From Cricetomys ansorgei (lineage: Eukaryota > Chordata > Mammalia > Rodentia > Nesomyidae): a stretch of 64,000 nucleotides of DNA. A program made the translations under genes and the position numbers. Location: contig JAMJFZ010002576.1 in NCBI GenBank assembly GCA_026225945.1, positions 33,730-97,729 of the forward strand, in the 5' to 3' direction. A model generated the notes under the pieces. The model saw only the letters and a program-made list of their open reading frames with translations, ran no database searches and was not told the DNA's origin. This document shows, one piece after another, positions 44,574-56,452 of this stretch (the first letter of the stretch is position 1; every line of letters begins with the position of its first letter).

Positions 44574-47097
44574 TACCAAATTTCATTAAACACAAGGCAT
44601 CACTGATAGCAAAACTAACTTGTGTGGCACTAAAGAGACAGAGCTGCCAATTAATTAAACTGACATAAAAGTTTATTACTGACAATTTTTATTAAAAGGT
44701 TCTTGTAGACATTTAGGCATAAACTTCTGCCATATAATTATCATGTCTATGCATGTTTTAAGTTCAAAATTAATATGAACCAAATAGTCTAGTTACTTTT
44801 GTGGGTGTGTTGCTAATCGGCCTGCTTCTTCTCAATCATTTTCAAGTAAGGCTGTAAAAGTCTCCTTCTCCTAATGCTTTCTTTGCCTCTAGAACAATGG
44901 TTGGTGCAAAATTTTACAGAAGAATGTTCTCCCCTTTCTTCCACGAATTTTTCTAAGCTCTGGCATTTTTCAAGTTTTAGGGTAAGGAAATGTCTTTCTT
45001 TGATGGTCTTTATGTGATTGTTTCACTGAATTATGGTAGGTAGCATTCGTTCAGTCATTACAGAAGGAATCAAACTTGTACCTAGATAGGGAATAAGACA
45101 GTGTCACAAAAGACATCTGGCTCATTGTAACAGCAAAATGTAAGACATACCACTATTAAATGCTGACACTATTGACAAACGTTCTCCTTAGAATCTATAA
45201 ACCAACATCAGAATTATCTTCTTACAAACAGGAAATTAGGGCACATGAATCTCCTATTAACCATAAAATTAAATTGCCAGTAAGTGATCAAGCCATGGAT
45301 CAAATCTAGATTTCAAAAAATTCTGTTGTGGGTCCCACATTTGGTATTTAACTTTGAGTTGCTTTCTTTTAGTCCTCAGAATATTTATTCAATAGGTTTG
45401 TGTAAAATATGTATTATCTACCTGTACTTTGATTCTATTTTCTACTAAAATGTAGGTTTCTTCAATGTGCATTTTTGCTTCATGTTTGCTACTTATTTTT
45501 CTGTATGATGGGATAAATGTATATGATTGTGGACAAATGAAAGCAGTATTTTTACTGGAATCAATAGAGAGCTTTGTGTCATTGATTCTGATTGCTGCAT
45601 TGGTTCCTTAAGAGGTTTGCCTCCAATGTTTTTAAAGATGGCTACAGACACCAAACATACATCCTACATGTAGCTATAGTGGTAAACACTATATTTATCT
45701 CTTCATTGTAGTTTAATATACTTGCTAAAACCTCCTTTCTTCCTCTTGCTTATTTAGCTTGAGCTTTTTATCTTTTGTATCATACACAATTAACTGGAAA
45801 CAATCCTACTGCTATATTGTCATTTTTACTTTTGCCTTGACTTTAATAATAGAAATGTATGGCTAAATTATTCCTAATTTAGAGCCTTTAAAAAAAAAAC
45901 AGGGTTTTATGTATTTGATCACTTTTATGATTGTCCATGTAAGCAAATCAGGAGATCATATGATTATGATACGTTTTAGTTTTGTGGCTCTAAATTTACT
46001 ATGTATTTTGCTCTCATGTTTACATAGTCATACATGTATTTTATTTTATATAATATAATCTTTATGACTGATGAATGTTCTCTTTACCTTGAAGTTACTT
46101 TAACATGCTATAATAAAGCTTATAACAAAGAACTCTGAATTTTAAAATCCATTTTGATTTTTGTTCATACTAAAAAAAAAAAAATCAATGAGAAAAAAAT
46201 CAATAAACATGCTAATTCTAAGTCAGATTTGGCCACATCTGGCTTATTTAGTAGGAAAATGTTTCTATTCAACTCATTCCTGGTGAAGTCACCATGCCTG
46301 TGTTCCTTCGCCAACCCCTTCCAGTTATTTATATGACCCACCCCTAAAGTAGTTTATTGGGCATTGTCCGTGTTTCTCAGTATTTCCGTCAATTTGGATG
46401 TATAATTTGATTAATTTTATGTTTCATAGGGACTCTTATTCTTACTTTCGTAATCAAATAACAAGGAGTTAAAAATTGCGCCTGTTGCTGCATTGTGGAT
46501 GCATGTGACAGAAGCCCCAGAGCATTGTCATTTATAGATGGCGGCTCCTCTCATACATACCGCACATGTTTGGCATGCTTGCTTTGACATTTGCGTTTTA
46601 ACAGATGAGGCCTCCTTTTTAACAGTAAGACAGAATGCTCTTAAGTGGTATTTTGAGTGGCTCTGCTTCTCTGAGTAAAATATAGAACATAGAGTGTTGA
46701 AAAGAATATGTTTTAATCATTCAGCAAGAACACCGTGGATCTTTTATGCTGTCAACTGTATTGGTGTCCTTGACATACCGAGTGCAGTTACTCATTGTCT
46801 TCTGGTACTGTGTGCATTTAATGATGGCTTTTTGTATGGAATTAAAGAGCAGCTTCTCTTTCTAAGAGCTAGATCTGGAACTGAAGTAGGATAATTTTAT
46901 CCTCTCATACTGCGACTCAGAAGGACTTTTATCCTGCTATTAGGTTGCTGTTTTCTGTTTTATTTAGCACCTAATACCATCAATGTCTTACATTTCCTTT
47001 CAGTCATCTTTGGGGGAATATTTGTGCCAAATTCCCTTCCCTTGTAAAATAGTCAATCTTGTCCTATTTGTATTTCTGAGGTGATATTTAGAGACTA
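44574..47097. other. Unrecognised sequence, low repeat content
   Basis: About 2.5 kb with no clear insertion. At 45200-45320 a MIR-like trace (ggaaattagggcacat, cagtaagtgatcaagcc) is too weak to assign. An A-run lies near 45890. The frames at 46154-46336 and 46694-46894 have no recognised motif. Confidence 0.4.
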
Positions 47098-47264
47098 TAT
47101 TGTTTTTATTTGTGATGTTTGTTTGCTTGTCTTAGTATACAGAATACAGCTCTGGCTAGCCTGGAACTCACTCTGAAGACCAGGCTGACCTTGAACTTAC
47201 AGAGATCTACCTACCCCAGAGCCTCCTGAGTGCTGGAATTAAAAGCATACAGCATCATGACTAG
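47098..47264 (-). mobile_element. B1 SINE, diverged
   Basis: Reversed B1 with the internal duplication of later B1 types: 'ctctggctagcctggaactc', 'actctgaagaccaggctgac', 'cttgaacttacagagatcta', 'tcctgagtgctggaattaaa', then 'agcatacagcatcatgact'. The T-rich side (47098-47130) has decayed from a poly-T. Confidence 0.88.
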
Positions 47265-47467
47265 CCTGAGAACAAGTTTTTAAAAATCTTTTGAACTTGC
47301 AATTACTAACATTAAAAATACATGGTCTTCTTTTCTTCCTACCAAGTTGCCTTATCTGGCCTTGATATGAGAGCTGGAGTCAAGCCTGATTGCATCCCTC
47401 TGTGTCATATATGGTTGATATCTCTAGGAGGCTGAATCCTTTTAAAGGGAAGCAGGGTGGGAGTGTG

Positions 47468-48402
47468 CAGGGGTCGTGACCAGCTCTAGTACATACCAGG
47501 ATTCCTCAGTTTCCACAAAAGGAGGATAAACAACAGGAAAGTTATGGCAAATGAACGCAGTAGTTCATTCTTCTATGGGAACCTATATGGCACTCTTTTC
47601 TCGCTTTAATGATATGCATAAACATACTTTTTGCATGATAATGCATTTCTTTTAATAATAAAAGGATAGATGAATTAAAAATTAGAAAAATTAGGAATTA
47701 GAGAAAGTAAAAATAACAATGTGCACATTGGGGAAATACTACAAGGCTCTCTCTAGACAAAGATTTTACTCTGGCTAAAATAGCAAACTGCAGGATTGCT
47801 TATCTAACAGAGTGCAGGTGTCAAGAATGCATTAAAAGGGAACCAATTCAAAAGTGTTCATCTCCTCCCAGCTACAGGAGTCTGATCTTCAAGGTTAATT
47901 TTAGTGAGTAGTCTTAATGCAATGGTTAATAGCTGATTTTAGGTCTGTATACTTACTATTAAAAGGGAAGCAGGCACTCAGGGGTGAATTATCCATTTGC
48001 TTTTTCAATTTTGCTAACTTACCGTCTAGACTCTTTGGTTATGATCTTAAATATGGCTCTGAGTCCATGGGAAGGTCAGTTTAACTAAGAACAACCCTGC
48101 TATATATGTGTACAGTAAGCATGAATAGTCTCACACATGCTAGGACTTGAAGGTCAGTAAAACTGTTTATAATTACTTAGAGCTGAGATGGCAGTGTCCC
48201 TCTCCCAGCCAGCCCAGAAATTGATTTGAGTTTTAACTATTACAATATTACTAATAGAAAATATTATTGATGAGAGGCTTTTGTCATGATACAGCAAAGA
48301 TGAGGAAGGCGCAAAGCAGTTGAGGAGCTCCAAGGAAGGGCCAGGAACCTTGTCGAATTGGCAGCATGCATTGTCTGGATATTGTTGGCTCTCAACAGGA
48401 GT
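47468..48402 (+). mobile_element. Unclassified dispersed repeat, copy 2 of 2
   Basis: It aligns in the same orientation to 3800-5003. Shared text includes 'aggataaacaacaggaaa', 'tcttctatgggaacctat', 'aacaatgtgcacattgggg', 'tagcaaactgcaggattgct', 'taacagagtgcaggtgtcaa', 'gtctcacacatgctaggact', 'attattgatgagaggctttt', 'gcaaagcagttgaggagctc' and 'ttggctctcaacag'. It is about 270 bases shorter, mainly in the middle. The start follows a reversed B1 by about 200 bases. The minus frame 48264-48536 partly overlaps it and is unrelated. Family unnamed; see copy 1. Confidence 0.75.
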
Positions 48403-49869
48403 GGAACTGAGGGAAAAGGGAGTAGGGGAAGGAGAACTGGGCAGAATGGAGGGAAGGAAAATAGGTCAGGTATGAGAGAAGAATGAATTAAAAGAAAATC
48501 CATGGTCTTTAACCTCCACAGAAACCCCAAACCCACAGAGGTATCCTAAGGATAGGCCACTGCTTTCATTTCTTCTACACTACCTAAGTCCAGTCCACAC
48601 AGTGTTCAGCCCCACTAGTGCACTGAAATTGTCCTCTCTACAGATCTAGGATCTCATTCAATCTTTTTCTTTCAATATTTCTCTTCTCTTTAGTGACTTA
48701 TTTACAGCTACTTTGCAGACTTCTCTTTTCTTCTCTTATTCCCATATATTGACATTCTCTCCTTGGCTATTTCATACCCACTTATATGGTCAGCAGCCAC
48801 CAAAACAATGTCTGTCTCTCCATATCGTCATCTACAGAAAACATACAGAACCACAGAAGTGGAAATAATCCTTTATCAACAGTAGCGGCTGTATCTCTGG
48901 AATCTACCCTTATTATCGCTTAGACCTGATATTCAAGTGCATTTCTTCTGTCAGAGTATGAATCAGCCCTTGTCAGCTCTTGAATGCATTCCCACATTGT
49001 AGGGCCTACAGAATGCTCTCCTCTTGGTTTACCCTTGAAGCTCAGGCCCGAGTAATAACTATTAGTTATGTGTCAGGTAAGCATTGGTACTTTGATTTCT
49101 ATCATCAAATGGCCCTGATGTCTTATGAGCCTCTGCCCTCAGAATAAAAATGACATAACTTAGACATTTACAAAGTTATGGTAATTATTCATAGCAATGC
49201 TGAATAATAAAGGTATAAACTTATTCTCTCTCTTCATCAAGGCCTTTTAATTCATGAAAAAAATATTCTATGTAATTGCAAAGTTAGAAGTTTTACTAAA
49301 ACATGTCTGTTTGCTAAAGGTTTTATTTAAGATAATGTTGAAATAAAGTCAAGGAAAGACATTTTTTTCTTAAACTTATACTCTAAATAATTATGAAGCA
49401 AATGGCAAGTTGTTCACTTTCTTTGGTGCAGACCCATCATGTATGAAGGAACAAGTCACTCTTCCATGAGAGGAACTTAGACCTTCTGAGGTACTTGCTT
49501 AGAGTAGAAAAAATACAGAATGGGCAGGAATGGAAGGCAGTTATGAATACCTGCTAAGGCCATGTGACCAGTTGCAGAAACCAATATTATAATTGACATG
49601 GGTGTTTTGTCACATTTTGTTAAGAATTTCTGTGTACAGGTATATCTGTTCTCTTTCCTTAATTTCTTTATAATGTACCATCAATAGAGATAATATCAGT
49701 GGTTATCATGTTTAATTTTTGAGATACTGAAAAATGTCCCCCAGTAGACATTGCCACCTATTCTAAAATATAAATTCATTTGTGATTCTACATGGGATAG
49801 TTGCATCATGTTAGGTGTAATTATGACCTTCATATTGTTTTCATTAGGAAATTAAGCATGACATAGGAG
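48403..49869. other. Unrecognised sequence
   Basis: About 1.5 kb. A purine-rich patch at 48410-48500 could be the end of a lost L1 3' UTR. The rest is A/T-rich with no repeat or gene recognised. Confidence 0.4.
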
Positions 49870-50447
49870 ATATTATTGTGTCAAGTTGACAAAGGGTGGA
49901 CTTATTATAGCTGTTTTGGTTCTCAAGTTTACTACATCTAGAGTTAACTAAAATCCCAAGTCACTGGACACACCTATGAGCAATTTTTTAGTTAATTGAA
50001 TCTGAGATAGGAAAACTCACCTTAAATTCAGATTATTTGAGGTCAGCAGACCCACCTCAAATCAGGGCCACACCTCTTATCAGCCTTTCTGAAGAACATG
50101 GAAGAACGAAGCTTTTGTTCTTTGCCTGCTCTAGCTCTAGATTCTCTAGCATTAGTCTATTTCTTTAGGAGTCTGGCATATACTAGAGACTGGCTGAGAC
50201 ATCAAACTTTGTGAGTTGAACAACTTTTGAATTCTTAAACTTTTTATTGAGAGAAGCTATTGTTGAACTATTTGGACTACAACTTGTAAGCCACTCTAAT
50301 AAATATATGTGCATGTATACATGTACATGTATGTGTATGTGTGTATATGTACATGTGTATGTATGCATATATGTACACATATAGACATATATGTATATAT
50401 TCATTCTATCAGGAATTCTGTTCCTCTAGAGAAACCTGACTAATATA
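49870..50447 (+). mobile_element. hAT-like non-autonomous DNA transposon, 'tgtcaa..gactaatata' type
   Basis: It starts near 'tgtgtcaagttgacaaaggg', passes 'gtcactggacacacctatga', 'cagcagacccacctcaaat', 'agggccacacctcttatcag' and 'gtctggcatatactagaga', and ends 'ctgttcctctagagaaacct' and 'gactaatata'. Those ends match a known mammalian hAT (Charlie-like) pattern. A TA/TG-rich microsatellite (50300-50403) has grown inside it. A second copy is at 51612-52112. Family name uncertain. Confidence 0.65.
50300..50403. repeat. TG/TA/CATG-rich microsatellite within the hAT element
   Basis: A mix of TATA, GTAC, TGTG and CATA units. It produces a false minus-strand frame of Tyr/Ile/His/Thr repeats. Confidence 0.85.
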
Positions 50448-50741
50448 CTCTCTATGACTGGCTTTGCAGTGGCAAGCTGTCATGAATCTACAATTTGAAT
50501 TAAAGAAAACTTGCAAACATGCTGAGACAGAGAGAAAACTTGAAAGCAATGTTTCCCTACTCAAATCTCTAAAGAAGAATGGAACTTGGTTGACCTTGAT
50601 TGTGTTCTGGTAAAAACTTGTAGGGAACATAAAAATATAGTCCTCAGTTTCTGACCTAAATAAACTGAAGCAAAGCATGGATGAGCAGTGGTTCAAGCCA
50701 CAAAATATGAGAATTCCCTAGAAATGCAGTATGAATAGAGA

Positions 50742-50744
<3 letters not shown>

Positions 50745-50792
<48 letters not shown>
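50745..50792. repeat. (AC)n microsatellite, pure
   Basis: 24 uninterrupted AC units. It is the longest pure dinucleotide run in the window. Confidence 0.97.
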
Positions 50793-50794
<2 letters not shown>

Positions 50795-50992
50795 TATTAT
50801 AGCATTTAACTTCCTATTTTGATAGCTGAATAATTGTTTGATATGCCATCCTAAAGATAGAAATTCAATGGTGTATTCAATATGACTTCAAAGGTATAAG
50901 GAGAAGTATATTAATGTTTTCTGGCAAAAAAAAAATGATTTTCCATAGGAAGCCTCAGTTGGAATGATACCTATCTCAGTGGTAACTTTTTT

Positions 50993-51200
50993 TTTATATT
51001 TTTTATCATGTATCTGTATGATTGTATACACACATGTGAGTTCAGGTGCCCAAAAGTTAAGAAGAGGATATTAGATCACTTGGAACTTGAGTTTGCAGGC
51101 ATGCATGAGCTGCTTGATGTGAGTGTTAGAATCAAAATTCTACTTCTCATTATTGAGCCCAAGTACTCTTAAGCACTGAGCTAACTATCCAACTCCATGA
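50993..51200 (-). mobile_element. B3-type SINE
   Basis: Reversed B3: 'cacacatgtgagttcaggtg', 'cccaaaagttaagaagagga', 'cacttggaacttgagtttgc', 'gcatgcatgagctgcttgat', then 'ctcttaagcactgagctaac'. Diverged. Confidence 0.75.
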
Positions 51201-51611
51201 TGCTATTTTTTTTTTACTCAGTGTACTGACACAAAAGTTAAGCCTTTCCAGAAATGTGTCAATACATTGAGAGGTGTTTTACTTGATATGTAAACATCTG
51301 TCCAATGAAATTGGCATATAAATTACGTATCTCACTAAACTTGTGGCTAATTTTTAAGTATCAGTTCAGTCCTACATTTACATGTTTAGGACTAATTCAC
51401 TTTGTTAAATATTATTTTTAAAGGGTGATAGGCATCTTTTCTACTGACACATCAACATTTTCAAATTCAGTTTCACCCATTATTCTATGAATATAATCTT
51501 CAGTTAATGATATGAAACTTATCAACCAATTAGCAAATCTAGAATCAATCAGAAAACTAAACACCTTACTATGATTTTACATTTTTCCTTCAAATAAATA
51601 TTTCTACTTGC
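51201..51611. other. Unrecognised sequence
   Basis: A/T-rich, no repeat or gene recognised. Confidence 0.4.
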
Positions 51612-52112
51612 GATGGTTATTTTGGTTATCAACTTGACTACATTTTAGGTTTTACTACCTAAAACCTTAAAATGGCTGGGCACATCTGTGAGGGAATTTA
51701 GTTTAACTAAATCATTTGAAGTGGAAATATCTACTTCTGATTCAGAGCTTTGAGGTGGAAAGACACCTTTACTGCAGATATTTTTTAGTGGGAAGGCCCA
51801 CTTCACATCTGGGCCACAGCTTCAGCTAGAGTCCTGTACATAGGGAGGACATAAAAGAAGGAACCCTCACTGTTTTCCTGCTTGCTCTCACCTTTACTAG
51901 CAAGTCTATCTCTTTATTAGCATTAGAGTCTACTTCTTTGGGATTCTAGCATATACTGGAAACCAGCTGTGATATTTAGCCATATGAATTGAACAAGGAT
52001 TGGATTTTGGGACCATCTGCTCATAGGCAACCCCTGTTGGACTGGCTGAACCATAGCTTGTAAATCATTCTAACAAGTTCCCCATGCATGTATTCATTCT
52101 ACTTAACTCCAT
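51612..52112 (+). mobile_element. hAT-like non-autonomous DNA transposon, second copy
   Basis: It starts 'gatggttattttggttatca' and 'acttgactacattt', then 'tgggcacatctgtgagggaa', 'gaaggcccacttcacatct', 'gggccacagcttcagctaga' and 'ttctagcatatactggaaac', with 'cttgtaaatcattctaaca' near the end. It matches 49870-50447 in outline but lacks that copy's 'gactaata' terminus. Confidence 0.6.
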
Positions 52113-52379
52113 TAGCTTCTGTGAGCAGTTTTTCTGCAATGCCAAACATCCCTTAGATAAGTCTTATATAGTCCTTATACTGTCTCAAGTTGGCTCCTTG
52201 GTTTTTTTTTTTTCAAGAAAGATTTTGCCAGTTCTTCCCTCAGGCCATTAAAACACATAATGTTATACACATTTACAAAATAACATCTTTCTTAAGTGTC
52301 AGAACCCTTTAACAAATCTGAGGAAGCTTTTCCCTGTTCCTTTGCCCATTGGGATACATATTACAATATTTAGCAAAGA

Positions 52380-52700
52380 AGGTTGCGGTATGCCAGGGGC
52401 CACCCCAGCAGAGGTTCAGCGACCTAGAAGGGATGGGTAGATGAGGCAAATAATGTAATTAATCTAAATACTCACACTATTATAGATGAGACCAGACTTC
52501 TCTCTTTATTCAGGCTTCTTCCTTCTCCTTTCTCTCTCTATACAATTCGAGCTTTTTCCTCTCTATACATTTTTCTCTTAGTTAAATGTATTCTCTACTG
52601 AATTTTTCCTATGAGATCACACATACTTCTTGCACACATACATATACCTCTTGTGGGAGAATGCAAGTTTCATTAATCTTATTCTTTTCATTTCCCATAA
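52380..52700 (-). mobile_element. Candidate LTR remnant
   Basis: On the minus strand an AATAAA signal in 'gcctgaataaagagaga' is followed by 'agtctggtctcatctataat', 'tgtgagtatttagattaat', 'gtcgctgaacctctgctggg' and 'gtggcccctggcataccgca'. That layout (poly-A signal, then a U5-like end) resembles rodent ERV LTR 3' ends. Class (mysERV-like or other) is only a guess, and U3 is not delimited. Confidence 0.4.
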
Positions 52701-52764
52701 AAACACAGTCACTCGCACATTCAATATCTTGTGGATGAAGCAAAGCTTCAAGAAAAATGCATCT

Positions 52765-53200
52765 GAATTGGATCACATCACTACCCTTGTTTAGCAGCCT
52801 CTAATAGCATTCTCAAACTTTTAAGGAAAAATACAATGATATGTGTGGTTTCAGAACTGGGATCATACCTGATGTGCTGTTTTACCACTTCACACACCTG
52901 CAGTACCACCTATGCCTGTTTCCCTCATTGGTTGGTTCCTGTGAGCATGCTCTTTCCCCACACTGCTCTTGGCTGCCTTATTCTGTGGATAATTCCCATC
53001 CAGCTTCCTGGGCTCTTTCATGTTACCCTGTAACCTGAGTCAGCATTTCTCTGCTGCCATCACTGCCAAACATGTTTCAGACATGTTTGTAATGTAGTCA
53101 TTACATCTTATTATAAAAATCTTTTCTCCTTTCACTCTTAATTCCTTAGCAGGAGGAAATATACTCAATTTCTGGACCACTCCTTAAACCCTGTACATAA
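52765..53200 (+). mobile_element. L2 LINE 3' region
   Basis: Order of L2-like text: 'ggatcacatcactaccctt', 'gcagcctctaatagcattc', 'cacacctgcagtaccac', 'ggttcctgtgagcatgctct', 'ttccccacactgctcttggc', 'ataattcccatccagcttc' and later 'tctttcactctt'. It is very diverged, in the sense direction. The two 65-codon frames at 52836-53038 lie in it and reflect the relic only. Confidence 0.6.
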
Positions 53201-53397
53201 GAACTAAATGTCCATTGGGTTCATATCTGATTATAACTGTTTGAAAAAGTATCAAAATCTAGTCTACTAGTATTTCTAAGGCCTTCTATTCACTGAAAAA
53301 CATGGATTAAAGTTATTTGACTTTTGCCGTTAATTCAAATAAACTCAGAAGATTAATGATAACTAAAGAATAATAAAAAATCAAAAGCAAGAAATGT

Positions 53398-53537
53398 CCT
53401 GGTCTACAGAGTGACAGTGTCTCCAGGACAGGGAGAGTTAATAACAGAGAAACTCTGTCTCAAAAAAACAAAACCAAAAACAAACAAACATAAAAAGACA
53501 AAAAAAAAAAAAGACCCCCAAAACAAAAAAAAAAACT
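53398..53537 (+). mobile_element. B1 SINE 3' fragment with long A-rich tail
   Basis: Only the 3' third of B1 remains: 'tcctggtctacagagtgaca' , 'tctccaggacagggagag' and 'agagaaactctgtctca'. It is followed by about 75 bases of AAAC/AAAG repeats (53460-53537) that grew from the tail. Confidence 0.85.
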
Positions 53538-53679
53538 AAGTATTCATTTAAAATGTCTAGAGCCTAAGACGTGATGAACGCAGAACAAAAACATTGCTGA
53601 TTTAACTATAACTTTTTTATCCAGTGGTCACTGGGCAGCCTTCTGGGTTGCAAGGATTAATGTGGATTATTATGCGTGT

Positions 53680-53870
53680 TTGTTTGAATGAGAATGGCCC
53701 CCCATAGGCTAATATTCAATTACGTGGTCCCCAGTTGATGGGACTGTTTGAGAAGCATTAGGAGGTGTTGCTTTGTTGGAGGAGGTGTAGCATTTGGGGT
53801 GAACTTTGAGATTCCAAAAACTCATGCTATTCTCAATACTCTTGTCTCTACTTCATGGTTTCCAAGACCC
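53680..53870 (+). mobile_element. URR1-type hAT element, 5' part
   Basis: 'gtttgtttgaatgagaatgg', 'ccccccataggctaatattc', 'gactgtttgagaagcattag', 'gaggtgttgctttgttggag' and 'tggggtgaactttgagattc' match the first half of the element at 40358. The second half is missing or too diverged to see. Confidence 0.8.
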
Positions 53871-54164
53871 TGGGTTCAATTCTTTGTAACAAAGCAGAGA
53901 TACATTAGCTGTGTATCTCAGCCCATATATTTATTTGTGTCCAGATGAAGATAGCTGTTTATATTCATTACATTCATATTTGCATAATGAAATACACGTG
54001 AATATATATGCATAACAAGAACCCAGCAGCAAAATAGGCTAATTTGCTGCTAGTGGAAACAGATACTCTTTCTCTGTGTTGCCGTAATGTTTAAGCGTAT
54101 TTGTAATGGAGGAGTCATTACATTTATCATTACATCTCATTTATCTTTCGCCATATTAAATATC

Positions 54165-54490
54165 CGAGGATTGATAACTTTCTAAAGAGAACAGTTTTAT
54201 TTAGCTTATAGGTGTGGAGGGTCTGGCACTCCTCATCACCTTAACTCTGGTAAAGGTCTCATAGCATACCATGTAAAAAACAACAGAACATTCAAGGCCA
54301 GAGCTACAGCATTTGTAACAGCCCTCCCATAAGAAATGTGGATCCTACAGGAATCACCTTGTTCCTTCCCATGACAGAATCCTCAGTACTCTCCCACTGG
54401 GCTTTACCTCCTCCAAGTTCTACCCCACTTTCAAGATCCCCACAGCAAGGGTCAAGCTTCCAACACGGAAGACTTTAGAGGACAAGTTAA
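54165..54490 (-). mobile_element. MLT1/MaLR-like LTR remnant
   Basis: Reversed MaLR text: 'taaagagaacagttttattt', 'agcttataggtgtggagg', 'ttcccatgacagaatcctca', 'ctcccactgggctttacct', 'caagatccccacagcaaggg' and 'caagcttccaacacgg'. Subfamily not assigned. Confidence 0.55.
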
Positions 54491-54769
54491 AGTCACTTCT
54501 AACCCATCTTCCTTACTCATGTGACCTTCTCCAAGAAGGATTTTACTTCTCATATCTGTAATGTCCAGTTTTATAATCCAACATGTTCCACCTTTTATGA
54601 AGAAATCAACTTAAAAAATTATCACACAAGAATAATCCAAAGTTAAATCTGATTAACTGGGTCAAACCACATGTGATAAACAAATGAAGTATATATTTTG
54701 AGTTCAGTGTTATAATTAATAAATGTGAATGCTTTGTTATAGGGATAATAGCAGCAGCAGTGATAATGG

Positions 54770-54895
54770 ATTTATATTCAATGCTGCCATAGTATCTGCT
54801 GTCCTAATATCATATAGCTTTCGAATTCATTAGTCCTCAGGACGGCCTCTTTTTTGGTCTGTTTCACAGGGATGACAGCACTGGGGCATAATGAG
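54770..54895 (+). mobile_element. MIR SINE remnant
   Basis: 'atagctttcgaattcattag', 'tcctcaggacggcctc' and 'gtttcacagggatgacagca' with 'ctggggca' follow the second half of MIR ('actcatttaatcctcacaac..', '..ttttacagatgaggaaact'). Low identity. Confidence 0.4.
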
Positions 54896-55291
54896 GGTGA
54901 ATCTAGAAGTGAAAATAATCAAAATACATTGTATGGAATTACCAAAGAATTAATACAAACATTTAAAAAAAAGAACAAATAATTTGTTCCTGCTTACAAT
55001 GCTACAGGTAATAAGGCAAGTGCAGGAGACTGAGCCAAGCTCTCACGTAGCCTGCTTCCCTACACACAAATATTCAGTTATTTGGGGGAAAATGTGAAGT
55101 TAAAAATCAGGTAATCAAGAATAAAAATTCAAACTATCAAGAAGAAATGCTGCTCCATGAGTATACAGGAAAGAGGCTTGAGAGCTAAGATAGTATTGGA
55201 CCTAAGCAACTGAAAAAAACCTTTGAAATTTATGAAATGGTGAAATCTAAGTGTGATACAGTCTATATAAAGTCAAATGATTATTTAACCA

Positions 55292-55292
<1 letters not shown>
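54896..55292. other. Unrecognised sequence
   Basis: A/T-rich sequence with no repeat or gene recognised. Confidence 0.4.

Positions 55293-55326
<34 letters not shown>
55293..55326. repeat. (AC)n microsatellite
   Basis: 17 AC units, pure. Confidence 0.96.
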
Positions 55327-55327
<1 letters not shown>

Positions 55328-55767
55328 ATACCCTAGTGCAAGAGTCTCTTTCATATAAATATTTGCACATAGATATATGCACATAGACATATTTGCATGT
55401 TCTCTTGTCATGTGTAGTCTCTTGTCAACTAATCTTATTTTTCACACACTATTCTTATTCCAGTTGAAGAGGTCTAACTACATAATTTTCTTAAATTTGT
55501 CAAATCTCTTCTTCAAGGGGTTAATATGAAGGAATGTTTTAGTGAAAAGCTTGTATGCTAAGCTGGAATTCTATCACTGGTAATTCGTAAATCCTTCCCT
55601 ATGACCTTTTCTTATCACAACACTTCAACTCGTAACATTAACAAGAAAAAAAATATGCTTAGTTTAATGTTTCTTGGTATACATTGGATATACATGCCTG
55701 ATTATTTTGTGCTCTCCTGTGCCTTGAGAGGTAAAGTCAAAAATTGCTTTCGCATGCTCCATTATTC
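55327..55767. other. Unrecognised sequence
   Basis: No repeat or gene recognised. The 79-codon plus frame at 55601-55840 runs into the URR1 element and is not a gene. Confidence 0.4.
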
Positions 55768-56168
55768 TGTCTTAGTCACTGCTTTATTGCTGCAAATAAA
55801 CACTAAGACCAAGGCAACTCTTACAAAAGAGAGTATTTAATTGGGGACTTGCTTACAGTTCCAGAATTTTAGTCTATTATCATCATGGCAGGGAGCATGT
55901 GTAGCATGCACGGGACTGTGAAAGTAGCTGAGAGGTACATCCTGATCTGCTGGTGCAGGCAGGTATGGGAGAGGGTGGGGGTGGGGGATGGGGAGAGGCG
56001 CTGAGAGGCTCAGCCTAGTGTGGGCTTTTGAAATCAAAGACCATCCCCAGTGACACACTTCCTCCAACAAAGCCACACCTTCTAACCCTTCTCAAATAGT
56101 GCCACTCCTTATGACTAAGCATTCAAATGTATGAGCCCATAGGGGGCATTCTTATTCCACCCACCACA
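55768..56168 (-). mobile_element. URR1-type hAT-Charlie element, full length
   Basis: In reverse: 'ctgtcttagtcactgcttta', 'gaccaaggcaactcttacaa', 'tatttaattggggacttg', 'tcatcatggcagggagcat', 'gacacacttcctccaacaaa', 'ccacaccttctaaccc', 'aagcattcaaatgtatgagc', 'ccatagggggcattcttatt' and 'ccacccaccaca'. A G-rich patch (55970-55995) is a local expansion. No coding capacity. Confidence 0.88.
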
Positions 56169-56430
56169 CAGTCTGATGTCCAATCCTGTTAAGTCAGTAG
56201 GCGATACCTGTGGTAGAAGGAGGTCGCCCTTCTATATTCCCTCACCTAAAGCCTCAGTACCACCACTACAGCCCAAGACTACAGCTCTCCTGGGATTCTA
56301 GTAATTATGGACTTTGCTTGTTCCTTTGAGCCTCAGGGTGGTGTTGGCATAGTCCCTGGCCTTTCCCTATTTCTTATTGGTTCCCTAAGCCCCCTCATTT
56401 CTATTTTGTAAACAGACCCTTTGTTGTCAA
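56169..56430 (+). mobile_element. Candidate ancient LTR/DNA-element remnant
   Basis: The run 'cagctctcctgggattcta', 'atggactttgcttgttcctt', 'tgagcctcagggtggtg', 'cctatttcttattggttccc' and 'ttttgtaaacagaccctttg' has the feel of an old mammalian LTR 3' part. I cannot name it. It abuts the URR1. Confidence 0.3.
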
Positions 56431-56452
56431 AGCTTTCTTTCTCTTTCATATT

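Noticed and set aside
45200..45320. Possible MIR trace
   Set aside because: A partial match to the 'gaaactgagg..cagtaagtg' portion only; it could be chance.
50183..50404. 73-codon Tyr/His/Thr-rich minus frame
   Set aside because: It translates a TG/TA microsatellite inside a hAT-like element.
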